A stretch of 64,000 nucleotides of DNA from Inquilinus sp052113205 (GCF_052113205.1 NZ_JBFRCU010000008.1:76297-140296), one strand, 5' to 3'; numbered from the stretch's first letter, positions 26,239-35,277 are shown. Translations and numbers: made by a program. Notes: generated from the sequence alone by a model not told the origin.

Positions 26239-27822
26239 TCACTCGGCCTTGACCACGGCGGCGTAGCTGGTCTTCGGCTGCAGGATCAAGCCGTCGACGG
26301 TGGCGCGGTGCGCGGCCACCAGGGTCTGCTGGAACAGCAGGACATACGGCCCCTCGGCCTGGACCTCGCGCTGCAGCTGGCCGTACAGCGCGGCGCGCCT
26401 GGCTGCGTCGGGCTCGCGCAGCGCCTCGGTCACGGTCCGGTTCCAGCCGGCATCTTCCCAGCGGTTGCGCCAGGCCAGCGTCTTCGGCGCGTCGGCGTCG
26501 TCGACATCCCGGTCGAAGGCGAAGGCATCGGCATTGCTGTGCGGGTCGCGGTAGTCCGGCACCCAGGTGCCGATATAGATGTCGTGCTGCCGGGCCCGGT
26601 ACTTGGTGATGGTCTGCTTGCCGTCGCCGGGGAGGATTTCAAGCTTGATCCCGGCCTTGGCGAAGCTGGCCTGCAGCGCCTGGGCGATGTCGGCGAAGGG
26701 CGCGACGTTGCGCACGTCGATGGTGACGGCGAAGCCGTCGCCGAGGCCGGCGCGGGCCAGCAGTGACTTGGCCCGGTCGATATCCAGCCGGTACGGCGCG
26801 TCGTCGACGGCGCCGAGATAGCCGGTCGGCAGGACGTTCTGGCGCGTGGTCCAGGTGCCGCTCAGCAGGCTGTCCTCGATGCCCTTGTAGTCGACCAGCC
26901 ATTTCAGCGCCTCGCGCACCTCGGGCCTGGCCAGGTTCGGGTTGGATTGGTTCAGGCCGAGATACAGCAGCCCGTCGCCAGCCTCGCCCTGCAGCGCCAC
27001 GCCGGGCACGTCCTTCAGCGCCAGGATCTGGTCGCGGGTCAGGTCGCGGGCGTAGTCGACATCACCCTTCTCCAGCAGCAGCCGCTGGCTCGCCGGCTCG
27101 GGCACATGCAGGATCACCAGATGCGGCGTCTTCGGTCCGGTGTGCTGCCAATGCGCGTTGCCCTCCAGCACCACCCGCTCATTCGGCACCCAGCGCTGCA
27201 CCGCATAGGGCCCGCTGCCGGCGCTGTGGGCCTTCAGCCAGCCATTGCCCAGATCGCCCTGCGCCTCGTTCGCCTGCACCGTCTTGGCGTCGACCACCGA
27301 GGCCACGCCGGCGGTCAGGGTGTTGAGGAAGAAGGTCGGCGCCACCGGCCGGTCGATCCGGATCTCCAGTGTGCGGTCGTCGACCGCCCGAATCCGGTCC
27401 GCGGCGTTGTCGGCGGTGAAGCCGAACTGGGTCAGGATGAAGGCCGGCGACTTGTTCAGCCGCACCGCACGCTGCAGCGACCAGGCGGCGTCCTGCGCCG
27501 TCACCGGGTTGCCGCTGGCGAAGGCCTGGCCGGGCTTGAGCGTGAAGCGGTAGGTCAGCCCGTCATCGGCGACCGACCAGGATTCGGCCAGGTTGCCGAC
27601 GATGGTCGGGTCGGTGGCGCTGCGATAGCCGACCAGCTGGTCGTACAGGTTGCCCGTCACCTCGCCGACGCCCGGCTCGAATGCCTCGGCCGGGTCCAGC
27701 GAGATGAACTGGTCGATCTGCTTGGCCACCACGATGGTGTCGCGCGGCGTGCCGGCGAAGGCGGTGCCGAGGGCGGGCAGAAGCAAGAGGGCGCCGAGCA
27801 GCGGCGCCGTGAGGCGTCTCAT
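26239..27822 (-). CDS. Peptide/nickel-type ABC substrate-binding protein (SBP_bac_5)
   Basis: 527 residues with a signal peptide (MRRLTAPLLGALLLLPALGTAFA) and the family 5 extracellular binding fold (SLDPAEAFEPGVGEVTGNLY, YRFTLKPGQAFASGNPVTAQ, EVREALKWLVDY). Such proteins feed Dpp/Opp-like importers with peptides, metals or other organic solutes. No permease or ATPase adjoins it. It is divergent from the LLM cluster and shares its AT-rich promoter region, so it may bring in a substrate for that pathway and use another permease, perhaps the Dpp-like set at 42800-46208. That link is speculative. Confidence 0.88.
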   Translation of the reverse strand: MRRLTAPLLGALLLLPALGTAFAGTPRDTIVVAKQIDQFISLDPAEAFEPGVGEVTGNLYDQLVGYRSATDPTIVGNLAESWSVADDGLTYRFTLKPGQAFASGNPVTAQDAAWSLQRAVRLNKSPAFILTQFGFTADNAADRIRAVDDRTLEIRIDRPVAPTFFLNTLTAGVASVVDAKTVQANEAQGDLGNGWLKAHSAGSGPYAVQRWVPNERVVLEGNAHWQHTGPKTPHLVILHVPEPASQRLLLEKGDVDYARDLTRDQILALKDVPGVALQGEAGDGLLYLGLNQSNPNLARPEVREALKWLVDYKGIEDSLLSGTWTTRQNVLPTGYLGAVDDAPYRLDIDRAKSLLARAGLGDGFAVTIDVRNVAPFADIAQALQASFAKAGIKLEILPGDGKQTITKYRARQHDIYIGTWVPDYRDPHSNADAFAFDRDVDDADAPKTLAWRNRWEDAGWNRTVTEALREPDAARRAALYGQLQREVQAEGPYVLLFQQTLVAAHRATVDGLILQPKTSYAAVVKAE

Positions 27823-27863
27823 GGGACTCTCCTGAGCGGGTGAGATTTATCTGTTTTCTGAAG

Positions 27864-27892
27864 TAGAATTTATATTCTATTGACAGTAGAAT
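27864..27892. promoter_or_regulatory. Alternating half-sites and TTGACAGTAG motif in divergent promoter region
   Basis: Between the divergent genes at 27822 and 27971 lie TAGAAT (27864), ATTCTA (27874) and TAGAAT (27887), forming two overlapping inverted repeats. The 10-mer TTGACAGTAG (27880-27889) recurs on the minus strand at 35209-35218, upstream of the amino-acid ABC genes. TTGACA could also serve as a -35 box. A shared regulator of the organosulfur genes is plausible. Confidence 0.45.
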
Positions 27893-27970
27893 GTGTATTT
27901 AATCAGATAACAACACGAATCTTCGGCCCATGATGGCCTGTCATGGCGCTGCCCGCACGTCATCCCGGGG

Positions 27971-28987
27971 ATGATCGGCATGAGTTATCTGTTGAGCCTG
28001 CTCGACAAGAGTCCGGTCGCCGACGGCGAGGGCGCGACCGAGGCGCTGGCGCGCACCGTCGCCCTGGCCCGGCGGGCGGAGCATTGGGGCTTCCACCGCT
28101 TCTGGGTGGCCGAGCACCACGACACGCCGCGGCTGGCCAGCCCGTCGCCCGAGGTGCTGATCGCCTATCTCCTCGCCCACACCACGCGCATCCGCGTCGG
28201 GTCGGGCGGCGTCATGCTGCAGCACTACAGCCCGTACAAGGTGGCCGAGAACTTCAACCTGCTCGCGGCCCTGGCGCCGGGGCGGGTCGATCTCGGCATC
28301 GGCAAGGCGCCGGGCGGGCTGCCGCTGTCGACCCGGGCGCTGCAGGCCGCGAGCGACCCGGCGCGCAAGCCGCCCTTCGCCGAGCAGCTGGCCCAGCTGG
28401 ACGCCTTTCTCGACGACACCATTGCCGATGCCGACCCGCTGGCCGGCGTCGTCGCCACGCCCAGGCCGGCGGTCAAGGCCGAGCGCTTCCTGCTCGGCGC
28501 CAGCGTCGAGAGCGCGCAGCTGGCGGCGGCCGAGGGCTGGGCCTTCGTCCATGCCGGCCACCTGAACGGCGACCCGGCGCTGCTGGAGCGCGTCTTCGCC
28601 GCCTATCGCGCCGTCGGCGGCGGCAGGGCGCCGCTGCTGGCCGTCGCCGTGATCGCGGCCGAGACCGAGGCGCGGGCCGAGCGGCTGGCCGCGGGCCTGC
28701 GCATGTTCAAGGTGCATGTCGACACNGGCCAGAGCGTCACCGTCGGCAGCGTCGCCCAGGCCGAGGAGTTCGTCCGCCAGGCCGGCGCCCGCGAATACCG
28801 GATCGAGGAGAAGGCGCCGAGCGTGATCCACGGCACGGCGGAGCGCGTGCGGACCGAGCTGGAGCGGCTGCACCGGCAGCACGGTGTGCGCGAATTCGTG
28901 ATCGACACTCCGATCGCCGACGGCGAGGAGCGACTCGCTTCGGTCGAATTGCTGGCCCGGGCGCATTTCACCGCCGCCGCGGCCTGA
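27971..28987 (+). CDS. LLM-class flavin-dependent monooxygenase (MsnO8/YtmO-like)
   Basis: 338 residues; ATG at 27971 or, three codons later, at 27980 (MSYLLSLLDKSPV), which looks like the usual N-terminus. The luciferase-like fold shows LARRAEHWGFHRFWVAEHHD, TTRIRVGSGGVMLQHYSPYK and ALAPGRVDLGIGKAPGG. This MsnO8 subfamily includes YtmO/CmoO of the Bacillus S-alkyl-cysteine salvage operon. With the NtaA-type enzyme, M20 deacylase and GNAT acetyltransferase nearby it probably takes part in oxidative C-S cleavage of N-acetyl-S-alkyl-cysteines, using reduced FMN and oxygen. One codon carries an unresolved base (28726). Family is firm, substrate inferred. Confidence 0.88.
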   Translation: MIGMSYLLSLLDKSPVADGEGATEALARTVALARRAEHWGFHRFWVAEHHDTPRLASPSPEVLIAYLLAHTTRIRVGSGGVMLQHYSPYKVAENFNLLAALAPGRVDLGIGKAPGGLPLSTRALQAASDPARKPPFAEQLAQLDAFLDDTIADADPLAGVVATPRPAVKAERFLLGASVESAQLAAAEGWAFVHAGHLNGDPALLERVFAAYRAVGGGRAPLLAVAVIAAETEARAERLAAGLRMFKVHVDXGQSVTVGSVAQAEEFVRQAGAREYRIEEKAPSVIHGTAERVRTELERLHRQHGVREFVIDTPIADGEERLASVELLARAHFTAAAA

Positions 28988-29015
28988 CCCTTTCCGCGTT
29001 CAAGGACATCATCCG

Positions 29016-30356
29016 ATGAGCAAGCGTCAGATCACCTTCGGCGTCATGCTGCAGGGCCCCGGCGGCCACATGAATGCCTGGAAGCACCCCAGCGTGCCGC
29101 CCGATGCCAGCGTCAATTTCGGCTTCTATCTGGACAATGCCCGCAAGGCCGAGGCCGCCGGCATCGCCTTCGCCTTCATCGCCGACGGCCTCTACATCAA
29201 CGAGAAGTCGATCCCGCATTTCCTGAACCGGTTCGAGCCGATCTCGATCCTGTCGGCGCTGGCCGCGGTGACCTCGAAGATCGGGCTGGTCGGCACGCTG
29301 TCGACCTCCTACAGCGACCCGTTCACCGTCGCCCGGCAGTTCGCCACCATCGACGCCATCAGCGGCGGACGGGCCGGCTGGAACGCGGTGACCTCGCCGC
29401 TCGAGGGCTCCGGCCGCAACTACAGCCGCGAGCATCCGGAGCACGGGCTGCGCTACGAGATCGCCCAGGAATATCTCGAAGTCGTGAAGGGCCTGTGGGA
29501 CAGCTGGGACGACGACGCCTTCATCCGCGACCGCGCCACTGGCCGCTTCGTGGATTTCGGCAAGATGCGCCGGCTGGATCACAAGGGACGGTTCTTCTCG
29601 GTCGAAGGGCCGCTGAACATCGGCCGCTCGGCCCAGGGCCAGCCGGTGCTGTTCCAGGCCGGCGCCTCGGATGACGGCATCCGGCTGGCCGGGCACCATG
29701 CCGACGCCGTGTTCACCAATGGCGGGCCGATCGAGGACGCCAAGGTCTTCTACAAGCAGGTCAAGGACAGCGCGGTAGCCCATGGCCGCCGGCCCGACGA
29801 CGTGAAGATCTTCCCCGGCATCGGGCCGATTGTCGGCGCCACCGCGGCGGAGGCGGAGGAGAAGTACCGCGCCATCCGCGATCTGCTGTCGATCGACGAG
29901 GCGCTGCTGTATCTCGGCCGCTTCTTCGACCATCACGATTTCAGCCAATACCCGCTGGACGGGCCGTTCCCGGACCTCGGTGACATCGGCAAGAACAGCT
30001 TCCGCGCCACCACCGACGGGATCAAGCGCACAGCGAGGGAGCGCAACCTGACCCTGCGCGAGGTGGCGCTGGAGACGGCGACCCGGCGGACCTTGATCGG
30101 CACGCCGGAGACGGTGGCCGACGAGCTGGTCCGCTGGGTGGAGGAGGGGGCATCCGACGGCTTCATTCTCGGCTTCCCGGTGCTGGGCCAGGGGCTCGAT
30201 GATTTCATCCGCCACATCCTGCCCGTGCTGCAGGAGCGTGGCCATTTCGACCCGGTGCTGCACGGCACCACGCTGCGCGACCATCTCGGCCTGCCCTATC
30301 GCGAAAGCCGCCACGCGGGGGAGCCCGCGCGCGAGCCCGTCCGGGCCGCCCGCTGA
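29016..30356 (+). CDS. NtaA/SnaA/DszA-type FMN monooxygenase (YtnJ-like)
   Basis: 446 residues. Typical NtaA-family motifs: FGVMLQGPGGHMNAWKHP, YLDNARKAEAAGIAFAFIAD, ISGGRAGWNAVTSP, QPVLFQAGASDDGIRLAGHH, and a GTPETVADELVRW end. Relatives oxidise nitrilotriacetate, dibenzothiophene sulfone, or N-acetyl-S-alkyl-cysteines (YtnJ/CmoJ, YxeK/CmoK). It needs FMNH2 from a separate reductase. The gene overlaps the M20 deacylase gene by one base (TGATG), implying a coupled pathway: monooxygenation, then deacetylation to release cysteine. Family assignment is firm; the organosulfur substrate rests on gene context. Confidence 0.9.
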   Translation: MSKRQITFGVMLQGPGGHMNAWKHPSVPPDASVNFGFYLDNARKAEAAGIAFAFIADGLYINEKSIPHFLNRFEPISILSALAAVTSKIGLVGTLSTSYSDPFTVARQFATIDAISGGRAGWNAVTSPLEGSGRNYSREHPEHGLRYEIAQEYLEVVKGLWDSWDDDAFIRDRATGRFVDFGKMRRLDHKGRFFSVEGPLNIGRSAQGQPVLFQAGASDDGIRLAGHHADAVFTNGGPIEDAKVFYKQVKDSAVAHGRRPDDVKIFPGIGPIVGATAAEAEEKYRAIRDLLSIDEALLYLGRFFDHHDFSQYPLDGPFPDLGDIGKNSFRATTDGIKRTARERNLTLREVALETATRRTLIGTPETVADELVRWVEEGASDGFILGFPVLGQGLDDFIRHILPVLQERGHFDPVLHGTTLRDHLGLPYRESRHAGEPAREPVRAAR

Positions 30357-31525
30357 TGGCGGATGACGGCATCGCCGTGGGCGTCGAGGCCCATCGCGAG
30401 GCGATGGTGGCGCTGCGCCGCGACCTGCACCACCATCCCGAGCTGGCCTATCGCGAGCGGCGCACCGGCGACCTGGTGGCGGAAGCGCTCTCGTCCTGGG
30501 GCTACGAGGTCCATCGCGGCCTGGGCGGCACTGGCGTGGTCGGCACGCTGGCGCTGGGCGATGGGCCGCGCCGGGTCGGCATCCGCGCCGACATGGACGC
30601 GCTGCCGATCGCCGAGGCCACGAACCTGCCCTATGCCAGCGGCACGGCTGGGGTGATGCATGCCTGCGGCCATGACGGGCACACCGCCAGCCTGCTGACG
30701 GCGGCCCGGGTTCTGGCCGAGCGGCGCGGCTTTTCGGGCACGCTGCACCTGATCTTCCAGCCGGCGGAGGAGGGCGGCGCCGGCGCCCGCCGGATGATCC
30801 GGGACGGGCTGTTCGAGCGCTTCCCCTGCGACGCCGTCTACGGGCTGCACAACTGGCCTGGCGTGCCGCTGGGACGATTCGGCTTCATCGCCGGTCCGGC
30901 CATGGCCGCGGCCGACCGGGTGACGATCCGCGTGGTCGGCCGCGGCGGCCACGGCGCCGTGCCGCAGCAGACCGTCGATCCGGTGGTGGCCTCGGCCTCG
31001 CTGGTGATGGCGCTGCAGAGCGTGGTGTCGCGCAATGTCAGCCCGCTCGACGCCGCGGTGGTGACGGTCGGCGCCATTCATGGCGGCACGGCGGCGAATG
31101 TGATCCCGGATGCGGTCGAGCTGCAGCTGACCGTCCGCAGCTTCAGGCCGGAGGTGCGGGATCGGATCGAAGCGCGCATCACCGGCCTAGCCAAGGCCCA
31201 GGCCGAGAGCTATGGCGCCGTGGCCGAGATCGAATATCTGCGCGGCTATCCGGTGCTGGTGAACCACGCGGCGGAGACCGACTTCGCCCGCCAGGTGGCG
31301 GCGGAGCAGTTCGGCGCCGACCGGATCGAGGCCGGGTTCTCGCCGATCACCGCCAGCGAAGACTTCGCCTACATGCTGGAGGAGCGGCCGGGCAGCTATC
31401 TCTTTCTCGGCAACGGCGACAGCGCCGCTTTGCACAGCCCGCACTACAACTTCAACGACGGGATCCTGCCCGTCGCCGCCCGCTACTGGGTGGCCCTGGC
31501 GGAGCGGTATCTGGCGGCGGGATAG
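30356..31525 (+). CDS. M20-family amidohydrolase/N-deacylase (YtnL/YxeP-like)
   Basis: 389 residues. M20 peptidase/amidohydrolase hallmarks: RRDLHHHPELAYRE, GIRADMDALPI, the metal site HACGHDGHTASLL, FQPAEEGGAGARRMI, GLHNWPG and a C-terminal HSPHYNFND. These dinuclear-metal enzymes remove N-acyl groups from amino-acid conjugates. In the Bacillus ytm and yxe operons the homologue deacetylates the product of the monooxygenase. Here it directly overlaps the NtaA-type gene, supporting the same role. Cytoplasmic, full length. Confidence 0.9.
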   Translation: MADDGIAVGVEAHREAMVALRRDLHHHPELAYRERRTGDLVAEALSSWGYEVHRGLGGTGVVGTLALGDGPRRVGIRADMDALPIAEATNLPYASGTAGVMHACGHDGHTASLLTAARVLAERRGFSGTLHLIFQPAEEGGAGARRMIRDGLFERFPCDAVYGLHNWPGVPLGRFGFIAGPAMAAADRVTIRVVGRGGHGAVPQQTVDPVVASASLVMALQSVVSRNVSPLDAAVVTVGAIHGGTAANVIPDAVELQLTVRSFRPEVRDRIEARITGLAKAQAESYGAVAEIEYLRGYPVLVNHAAETDFARQVAAEQFGADRIEAGFSPITASEDFAYMLEERPGSYLFLGNGDSAALHSPHYNFNDGILPVAARYWVALAERYLAAG

Positions 31526-31534
31526 GCGTCTGCT

Positions 31535-31652
31535 CCTCATCGTCCTTGCGACCCCGGCCCTGAGCCGGGGGAAGCAATCCAGGGCCGCTCGCCGTGGCCG
31601 TGGCTCCTGGATTGCTTCGTCGGCTTCGCCTCCTCGCAATGACGACGGGGCG
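31535..31652. repeat. Dispersed palindromic repeat (CAATCCAGG family)
   Basis: Two inverted arms, CTCATCGTCCTTGCGA...GAAGCAATCCAGG and CCTGGATTGCTTCG...CTCGCAATGACGACG, fill the space between the convergent M20 and GNAT genes. The same type of repeat (cgtcattgcgagg...gaagcaatccagg) is widespread between genes in many alphaproteobacteria. It could fold as a long hairpin and act as a bidirectional transcription stop. Confidence 0.7.
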
Positions 31653-31656
31653 TGGG

Positions 31657-32169
31657 TCACGCCGTCCGGCGCACCGCCGGCGCCAACACGCTGATGTCCT
31701 TCTCGAAAGGCAGCTTGCCGTGGATCTCCGGGTCGACCGCGGTGTCGAACAGGGCGGTGTAGCCGGAGCGGAGATAGAGGTTCGCGGCCTCCGGCTGGCG
31801 GAAGCCGGTGGTCAGGTAGATCCGGCTGTAGCCCTGCCGCGCCGCCTGCGCCTCCAGCTCCACCAGCACCCGGCGCGCCAGGCCCTGGCGGCGCAGGTCG
31901 GCATGGGTCCAGACCCGCTTCATCTCGGCGGTGTGCTCGTCATAGCGCTTGAAGGCACCGCCGGCGATGGCGGCGCCGTCGCGCAGCAGCAGCAGGAAGG
32001 CGCCGTCCGGCGGCGCGAACACCTCCGCCGGATAGCGGTTCATCTCCTTGACCCCGTCGCCCCGACCCCAATAGTCGCCATAGCGCGTGTCGTATTCCCA
32101 GGTCAGGGCCTGGATCAGCGGCTGCGCCAGCGGGTCCAGCGGCGTGGTGTAGAGGAATCTGTCGGTCAT
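31657..32169 (-). CDS. GNAT-family N-acetyltransferase (YtmI/YxeL-like)
   Basis: 170 residues. The acetyl-CoA-binding motif A is clear (EMKRVWTHADLRRQGLARRVL), followed by the motif B region (YSRIYLTTGFRQPEAANLYLRSGY). In S-alkyl-cysteine salvage an acetyltransferase first N-acetylates the amino acid, which is then oxidised and deacetylated; YtmI/SnaA and YxeL/SnaB do this in Bacillus. Its place downstream of the amino-acid ABC genes and facing the deacylase fits that step. Other GNAT substrates cannot be excluded by sequence. Confidence 0.82.
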   Translation of the reverse strand: MTDRFLYTTPLDPLAQPLIQALTWEYDTRYGDYWGRGDGVKEMNRYPAEVFAPPDGAFLLLLRDGAAIAGGAFKRYDEHTAEMKRVWTHADLRRQGLARRVLVELEAQAARQGYSRIYLTTGFRQPEAANLYLRSGYTALFDTAVDPEIHGKLPFEKDISVLAPAVRRTA

Positions 32170-32199
32170 CGCGGTGTTGCCTGTTCGGGGCGGGGAAGG

Positions 32200-32222
32200 G
32201 CGGCCGCGACGGTCGCGGCCGC
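32200..32222 (-). terminator. Strong hairpin between binding-protein and acetyltransferase genes
   Basis: GCGGCCGCGAC is followed after one base by its exact complement GTCGCGGCCGC, just downstream of the solute-binding protein stop (32233). There is no T-run. It may stabilise the upstream message or reduce read-through into the acetyltransferase gene. Confidence 0.45.
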
Positions 32223-32232
32223 AGGTTCTGGC

Positions 32233-33171
32233 TCAGACCTTCGGCAGGCCGGGCGGGTTGGTGCGCGACTGCTCGATCGCCTCGGCGGTCAGGTTCCAGC
32301 GCTCCAGCGCCGCGCGGTACGTGCCGTTGGCGATCAGCGAATTGATCGCCAGGGTCAGGGCGTCGGCCAGGCCGGCACCCTTGCGGGTGGTGATCGCGAT
32401 CTCCGCCGTCAGCGGCCAGCCGCCGTTGATCACGCCGACCGGCCGGGTCTTGCCGCCGACCGCCGCGGCATAGGCCAGGCGGGAGTTCGGGTTGATCTCG
32501 ACATCGGCGCGGCCGGAGGTCAGCGCCAGCTGCGACGCGCCGTTGTCGTCGAAGTACAGGAACTCCGCTGGCTTCAGCCCCGCCGCCACGTTCTGGCGGT
32601 CCCACTCGACCACGATCTTCTCCTGGTTGGTGCCGGCGCCGACGATGATCTTCAGCCCGGCGATGTCCTTCGGCTCCTTGATCGACTGGATCGGGCTGTT
32701 CAGGGGCACATAGGCGCCGAGCACGTCCTGGCGGTAGGAGGAGAAGTCGAAGCGCTGCTTGCGCTCCTCGGTCACCGTCACGTTGCTGATCACGGCGTCG
32801 AACCGGCCCGAGACCAGGCCCAGCGGCCAGTCGGCCCAGGCCACCGGCACGAACTCGACCTTCCGCCCCAGCGCTTCCGCCACCAGCGAGGCCAGGTCGG
32901 CATCGGTGCCGACCACGGTCTTGGCATCCGAGGCGTAGGTGTTCAGCGGCGGATCGCCGACGCTGACGCCGACGGTGAACACCCCGTCCTTGACGAATTT
33001 GAAATCGGGCGAGACGGCGGCGACCGCCGCATCGACCTTCTGGGTGTGGATCCGGCCGGCCTGCTCCGGGCTGAGATCGAAGGCCTTGGTCTGCGCCTGG
33101 GCACCGAGGGCGGTGAGGAGAGCGGCGGCGATGCCGATGGCCGCAGCGGCCGCGTTCCGGCGGATGGACAT
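32233..33171 (-). CDS. Amino-acid ABC transporter substrate-binding protein (TcyJ/TcyK-like)
   Basis: 312 residues. Signal peptide ending LGAQAQ, then a family 3 amino-acid binding fold (FTVGVSVGDPPLNTYASDAK, VVGTDADLASLVAEALGRKV, FDAVISNVTVTEERKQRFDF). It closely resembles the protein at 35278-36207 along its whole length, including the shared RTNPPGLPK end, so the two are paralogues feeding one importer. In Bacillus the S-alkyl-cysteine/cystine importer likewise has two binding proteins (TcyJ, TcyK). A sulfur amino-acid ligand is therefore likely but unproven. Confidence 0.9.
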   Translation of the reverse strand: MSIRRNAAAAAIGIAAALLTALGAQAQTKAFDLSPEQAGRIHTQKVDAAVAAVSPDFKFVKDGVFTVGVSVGDPPLNTYASDAKTVVGTDADLASLVAEALGRKVEFVPVAWADWPLGLVSGRFDAVISNVTVTEERKQRFDFSSYRQDVLGAYVPLNSPIQSIKEPKDIAGLKIIVGAGTNQEKIVVEWDRQNVAAGLKPAEFLYFDDNGASQLALTSGRADVEINPNSRLAYAAAVGGKTRPVGVINGGWPLTAEIAITTRKGAGLADALTLAINSLIANGTYRAALERWNLTAEAIEQSRTNPPGLPKV

Positions 33172-33243
33172 GGTGGGACTCCTGATTTCTGGACTGATGG
33201 ACAGCGGCGGCGTGGGGAACCCGGCGGCGAGGCCGGGAAGGGG

Positions 33244-35082
33244 CTAGAGGACCTTGGCCAGGAACTCGGCGGTCCGGGGGTGCCTCGGCGCGGTGAAGAC
33301 CTGGGATGGCGGGCCCTGCTCCAGGATCCGGCCGCCATCCATGAACACGACGCTGTCGGCGACCTCGCGGGCGAAGCCGATCTCATGGGTGACGATCACC
33401 AGCGTAGTGCCGGACCGGGCCAGAGCGCGGATCACGTCCAGCACTTCGCCGACCAGCTCGGGGTCGAGGGCGGAGGTCGGCTCGTCGAACAGCAGCACCT
33501 TGGGTTTCAGCGCCAAAGCACGGGCGATGGCGACGCGCTGCTGCTGGCCGCCGGACAGCTGGCGCGGATAGGAATGGGCCTTGTCGCTCAGCCCCACCCG
33601 GGCGAGGAGAGACAGGGCCTCCGCCGTCGCCTCCGCCTTCGACCGCCGGCGCAGTGCGACCGGCGCCTCGATCACATTCTCCAGCACCGTCAGATGCGGG
33701 AACAGGTTGAAGGTCTGGAACACCATGCCGACCTCGGCCCGGCGCTTCAGGATCTCGGCTTCCTTCAGCTCGTACAGGGTGTCGCCGCGCTCGCGGTAGC
33801 CCAGCAGCGCGCCGTCGACGGTGATGAAGCCGGCATCGACCTTTTCCAGATGGTTGATGCTGCGCAGCAGCGTCGACTTGCCGGAGCCGGAGGGGCCGAG
33901 GATCACGGTGACGTCGCCGGACGGGATGGTCAGGCTGACCTCGTCCAGCACCTTCAGCGACCCGAAGCTCTTCGACACGCCCTGGATCCGCACCTCGCCG
34001 CGGGCGCTGGACAGCGGCTGCCAGACGGCTTGGGGCACCGGCGCCGCGATGACCGGCAGGGCCGCGACAGGCTCGGCCGCGACCGGCTCGGTCTGGCGGC
34101 CGGCGCGCCAGGCCTTCAGCCGCTGGATCGGCGTCGGCGGCAGGGTGCGCAGCGCGCCGCGGGCGAAGTGCCGCTCGATGTAGAACTGGATGACCGACAG
34201 CGCGATCATGATGATCAGGTACCAGACGGTCGCGACCATCAGCAGCGGGATCACCGCCAGGTTGCGGCGGTAGATCACCTGCACCGTGTAGAACAGCTCC
34301 GGCAGCGCCAGCACGTAGACCATGGACGTGCCCTTGGCCAGGCTGATCAGCTCGTTGAAGGCGGTCGGCAGGATCGCCCGCATCGCCTGCGGCAGGACGA
34401 TGCGGAAGGCCTGGCGCCGGCGCGGCAGGCCCAGCGCCGCCGCGGCCTCCAGCTGGCCCTGGTCGACCGACAGGATGCCGCCGCGGATGATCTCGGCCGA
34501 GAAGGCGGCCTGGTTCAGGCTCAGGCCCAGAAGCGCCGCGGCATAGGGGCCGAGCAGCGAGACCGTCGGATACTCGCCGAAGACGATGTCGGTGAAGGGG
34601 ATGCCCAGCCGGACCGTCTCGTACAGGTAGCCCAGGTTGAACAGGATCAGCAGCAGCACGATCAGCGGGATCGAGCGCAGCAGCCAGATGTAGCCCCAGG
34701 CCAGGCCGGACAGCAGCGGCGACTTCGACACCCGCGCCAAGGCCAAGCCGGTGCCCAGCAGGAAGCCGAGGGCGGAACCGACGGCTGTCAGCAGGATGGT
34801 GCGGCCCAGCCCGTCCATCACCGGCTCGGCGAAGAACCATTCGGCGAAGACGCCCCACTCCCAGCGCTCATTGGTCAGGATCGAGTGCAGCACCGCGATC
34901 ATGACGACCACTGCGGCCAGGCTGCCGGCGGTGCGGCCGGGGTGGCGGGCGCCGACCACCCGGTGGCGGGAATAGTCGCGCGCCTCGGGCTGGTCCCGGC
35001 GCCGCACAGCCTCGGGCGCGGCCTCCGCCAGGCGGGGCAGGAGGAGCGGGCGGTCCTGCAGGTCGATGTCTTGGCTGGTCAT
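33244..35082 (-). CDS. Fused amino-acid ABC permease-ATPase
   Basis: 612 residues from the ATG at 35082 (MTSQDIDLQ); an in-frame TTG lies four codons earlier. Residues ~50-330 form a HisM/GltK-type permease (MDGLGRTILLTAVGSALGFL, LRSIPLIVLLLILFNLG, EIIRGGILSVDQGQLEAAAA). Then a linker rich in Ala, Pro and Val leads to a complete GlnQ-type ATPase (~360-612): Walker A GPSGSGKSTLL, signature LSGGQQQRVAIARALAL, Walker B LLFDEPTSALDPE. Permease-ATPase fusion is uncommon but known in this transporter family. A homodimer would supply both channel halves and both ATPases, with the two paralogous binding proteins on either side. Confidence 0.92.
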   Translation of the reverse strand: MTSQDIDLQDRPLLLPRLAEAAPEAVRRRDQPEARDYSRHRVVGARHPGRTAGSLAAVVVMIAVLHSILTNERWEWGVFAEWFFAEPVMDGLGRTILLTAVGSALGFLLGTGLALARVSKSPLLSGLAWGYIWLLRSIPLIVLLLILFNLGYLYETVRLGIPFTDIVFGEYPTVSLLGPYAAALLGLSLNQAAFSAEIIRGGILSVDQGQLEAAAALGLPRRRQAFRIVLPQAMRAILPTAFNELISLAKGTSMVYVLALPELFYTVQVIYRRNLAVIPLLMVATVWYLIIMIALSVIQFYIERHFARGALRTLPPTPIQRLKAWRAGRQTEPVAAEPVAALPVIAAPVPQAVWQPLSSARGEVRIQGVSKSFGSLKVLDEVSLTIPSGDVTVILGPSGSGKSTLLRSINHLEKVDAGFITVDGALLGYRERGDTLYELKEAEILKRRAEVGMVFQTFNLFPHLTVLENVIEAPVALRRRSKAEATAEALSLLARVGLSDKAHSYPRQLSGGQQQRVAIARALALKPKVLLFDEPTSALDPELVGEVLDVIRALARSGTTLVIVTHEIGFAREVADSVVFMDGGRILEQGPPSQVFTAPRHPRTAEFLAKVL

Positions 35083-35200
35083 GCGGTCTCGCAATCGGCT
35101 GTCGCTGCCTGGTGCCGCCGGACCGCAAGGCGGCCCGCCGATCAGATATAACAGTTAAAACATGCATAAATTGCAGTTTCAACATACCTATTGCGCATAT

Positions 35201-35218
35201 GTAGTTTCCTACTGTCAA
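35201..35218. promoter_or_regulatory. Inverted repeat and TTGACAGTAG motif in divergent promoter region
   Basis: GTAG-TTTC-CTAC (35201-35212) overlaps CTACTGTCAA (35209-35218), whose complement TTGACAGTAG also occurs at 27880-27889. The site sits in an AT-rich spacer between the divergent permease-ATPase gene (from 35082) and the binding-protein gene (35278), where a common regulator would act on both. Confidence 0.45.
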
Positions 35219-35277
35219 CTGAGTCCGTACATTGACCGGCATGATCGGTCATCGACCGCGGCCCCAGGAGGGACAGA

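Noticed and set aside
21243..26266. Long plus-strand frames opposite the sugar ABC operon
   Set aside because: They mirror clear ABC transporter and LacI genes and have shadow-like composition (many Arg, Gln, His, Asp) with no domain.
31594..35151. Very long plus-strand open frame (over 1100 codons) opposite the GNAT and amino-acid ABC genes
   Set aside because: Its translation is a low-complexity Arg/Gln/Asp/Gly-rich shadow of well-supported transporter genes on the other strand, a common effect of high GC.
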